Assembly (NCBI GenBank): GCA_905479905.1 | Contig: CAJQOK010000023.1 | Location: 1-5,760, forward strand | DNA length: 5,760 nt | From: an uncultured Aliterella sp. | GTDB taxonomy: Bacteria; Cyanobacteriota; Cyanobacteriia; Cyanobacteriales; Chroococcidiopsidaceae | Direction of reading: 5' to 3' | Part shown: positions 5,522 to 5,760 of the stretch, piece after piece | How positions within the stretch are numbered: the first letter of the stretch is position 1 | Layout of the letters: every line of letters begins with the position of its first letter | Made by a program: the position numbers and the translations under genes | Notes under the pieces: generated by a model | Told to the model about the DNA's origin: nothing | The model's input: the letters and a program-made list of their open reading frames with translations, nothing else | Databases searched by the model: none

Positions 5522-5531
5522 TCATCGCTAG

Positions 5532-5760
5532 TCAAGCTTCTACAGAAAGTCGCATTGACTTAATTAATTCGGCGGCTACTTCTGGGCGAGAAAATTGAGG
5601 CGGTGGAAGTTCGCCCCGGCGCAACATTTCTCTAACTTTTGTCCCCGATAAATGAATCCTCTCCGAGGGGGTGCTTGGGCTAGTTTTTGTTGTCGCCATT
5701 GACTCAGTGCGAGTGCAGTAAAAAGCGTGTTCAAACTTCATGGGGACAATGCCTAATTCT
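5532..5760 (-). CDS. sat: Sulfate adenylyltransferase (ATP sulfurylase), C-terminal part
   Basis: The last 75 residues are visible, ending at a TGA (minus strand of 5532-5534); the gene continues past the right edge. An ATG at 5741 is internal, since ELGIVP continues in frame before it. ATP sulfurylase makes adenosine 5'-phosphosulfate from ATP and sulfate, the first step of sulfate assimilation. The visible part contains the family-typical FEHAFYC...MATTKTSPS region and the conserved [27 protein letters not shown] block near the C-terminus. The catalytic HXGH-type and nucleotide-binding motifs lie outside the window. The length after LSGT is normal for prokaryotic Sat without a fused APS-kinase domain. 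Confidence 0.95.
   Translation of the reverse strand, partial: ELGIVPMKFEHAFYCTRTESMATTKTSPSTPSERIHLSGTKVREMLRRGELPPPQFSRPEVAAELIKSMRLSVEA

Noticed and set aside
1..5760. CRISPR array, tRNA or rRNA genes, defence operon
   Set aside because: No regularly spaced repeats, cloverleaf-like segments or rRNA-like stretches were seen, and no nuclease other than TnpB is present.

Overview
This window is almost certainly from a cyanobacterium. The octamer GCGATCGC (HIP1), over-represented in many cyanobacterial genomes, occurs six times in 5.76 kb. The genes are also cyanobacterial in type: a slr1106-like prohibitin, an ArgZ/AgrE arginine-catabolism enzyme whose key residues fall at the Synechocystis positions, and a TnpB of the subgroup common in cyanobacteria. 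I cannot fix the genus from the sequence.

Layout, left to right. (1) Positions 2-676, + strand: the C-terminal 224 residues of a prohibitin (SPFH/band 7 protein); its N-terminus lies outside the window. (2) Positions 679-2026: what looks like a complete IS200/IS605-superfamily element carrying only tnpB, on the - strand, inserted two bases after the prohibitin stop codon. Both ends have a matching subterminal hairpin with a CTCAG...CTGAG stem. Each hairpin has a tetranucleotide at its 5' foot (AAAA on the left, GAAT on the right) that fits a proposed cleavage tetranucleotide (TTAT outside the left end, TCAA at the right end). All three RuvC residues of TnpB are present. The right end and the tnpB tail should encode the omega (guide) RNA. 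(3) Positions 2027-2301: a gene-free stretch with a weak promoter candidate. (4) Positions 2302-2982, + strand: a small FkbM-type SAM-dependent methyltransferase followed by a short U-tract terminator. (5) Positions 3186-5303, - strand: argZ/agrE, a 705-residue arginine dihydrolase fused to a LOR/SDH-type ornithine-processing domain. It converges on the methyltransferase gene, and a 13-bp bulged hairpin lies between them. (6) Positions 5532-5760, - strand: the last 75 residues of ATP sulfurylase (sat), running off the right edge.

The genes do not form one pathway. Prohibitin is membrane-scaffold housekeeping, ArgZ mobilises nitrogen from arginine (in cyanobacteria often derived from cyanophycin), Sat begins sulfate assimilation, and the methyltransferase is an orphan. 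The most interesting part is the TnpB element. Its ends, excision signals, predicted guide and pre-insertion site can all be read directly, and the predicted natural guide is antisense to the last codons of the prohibitin gene.
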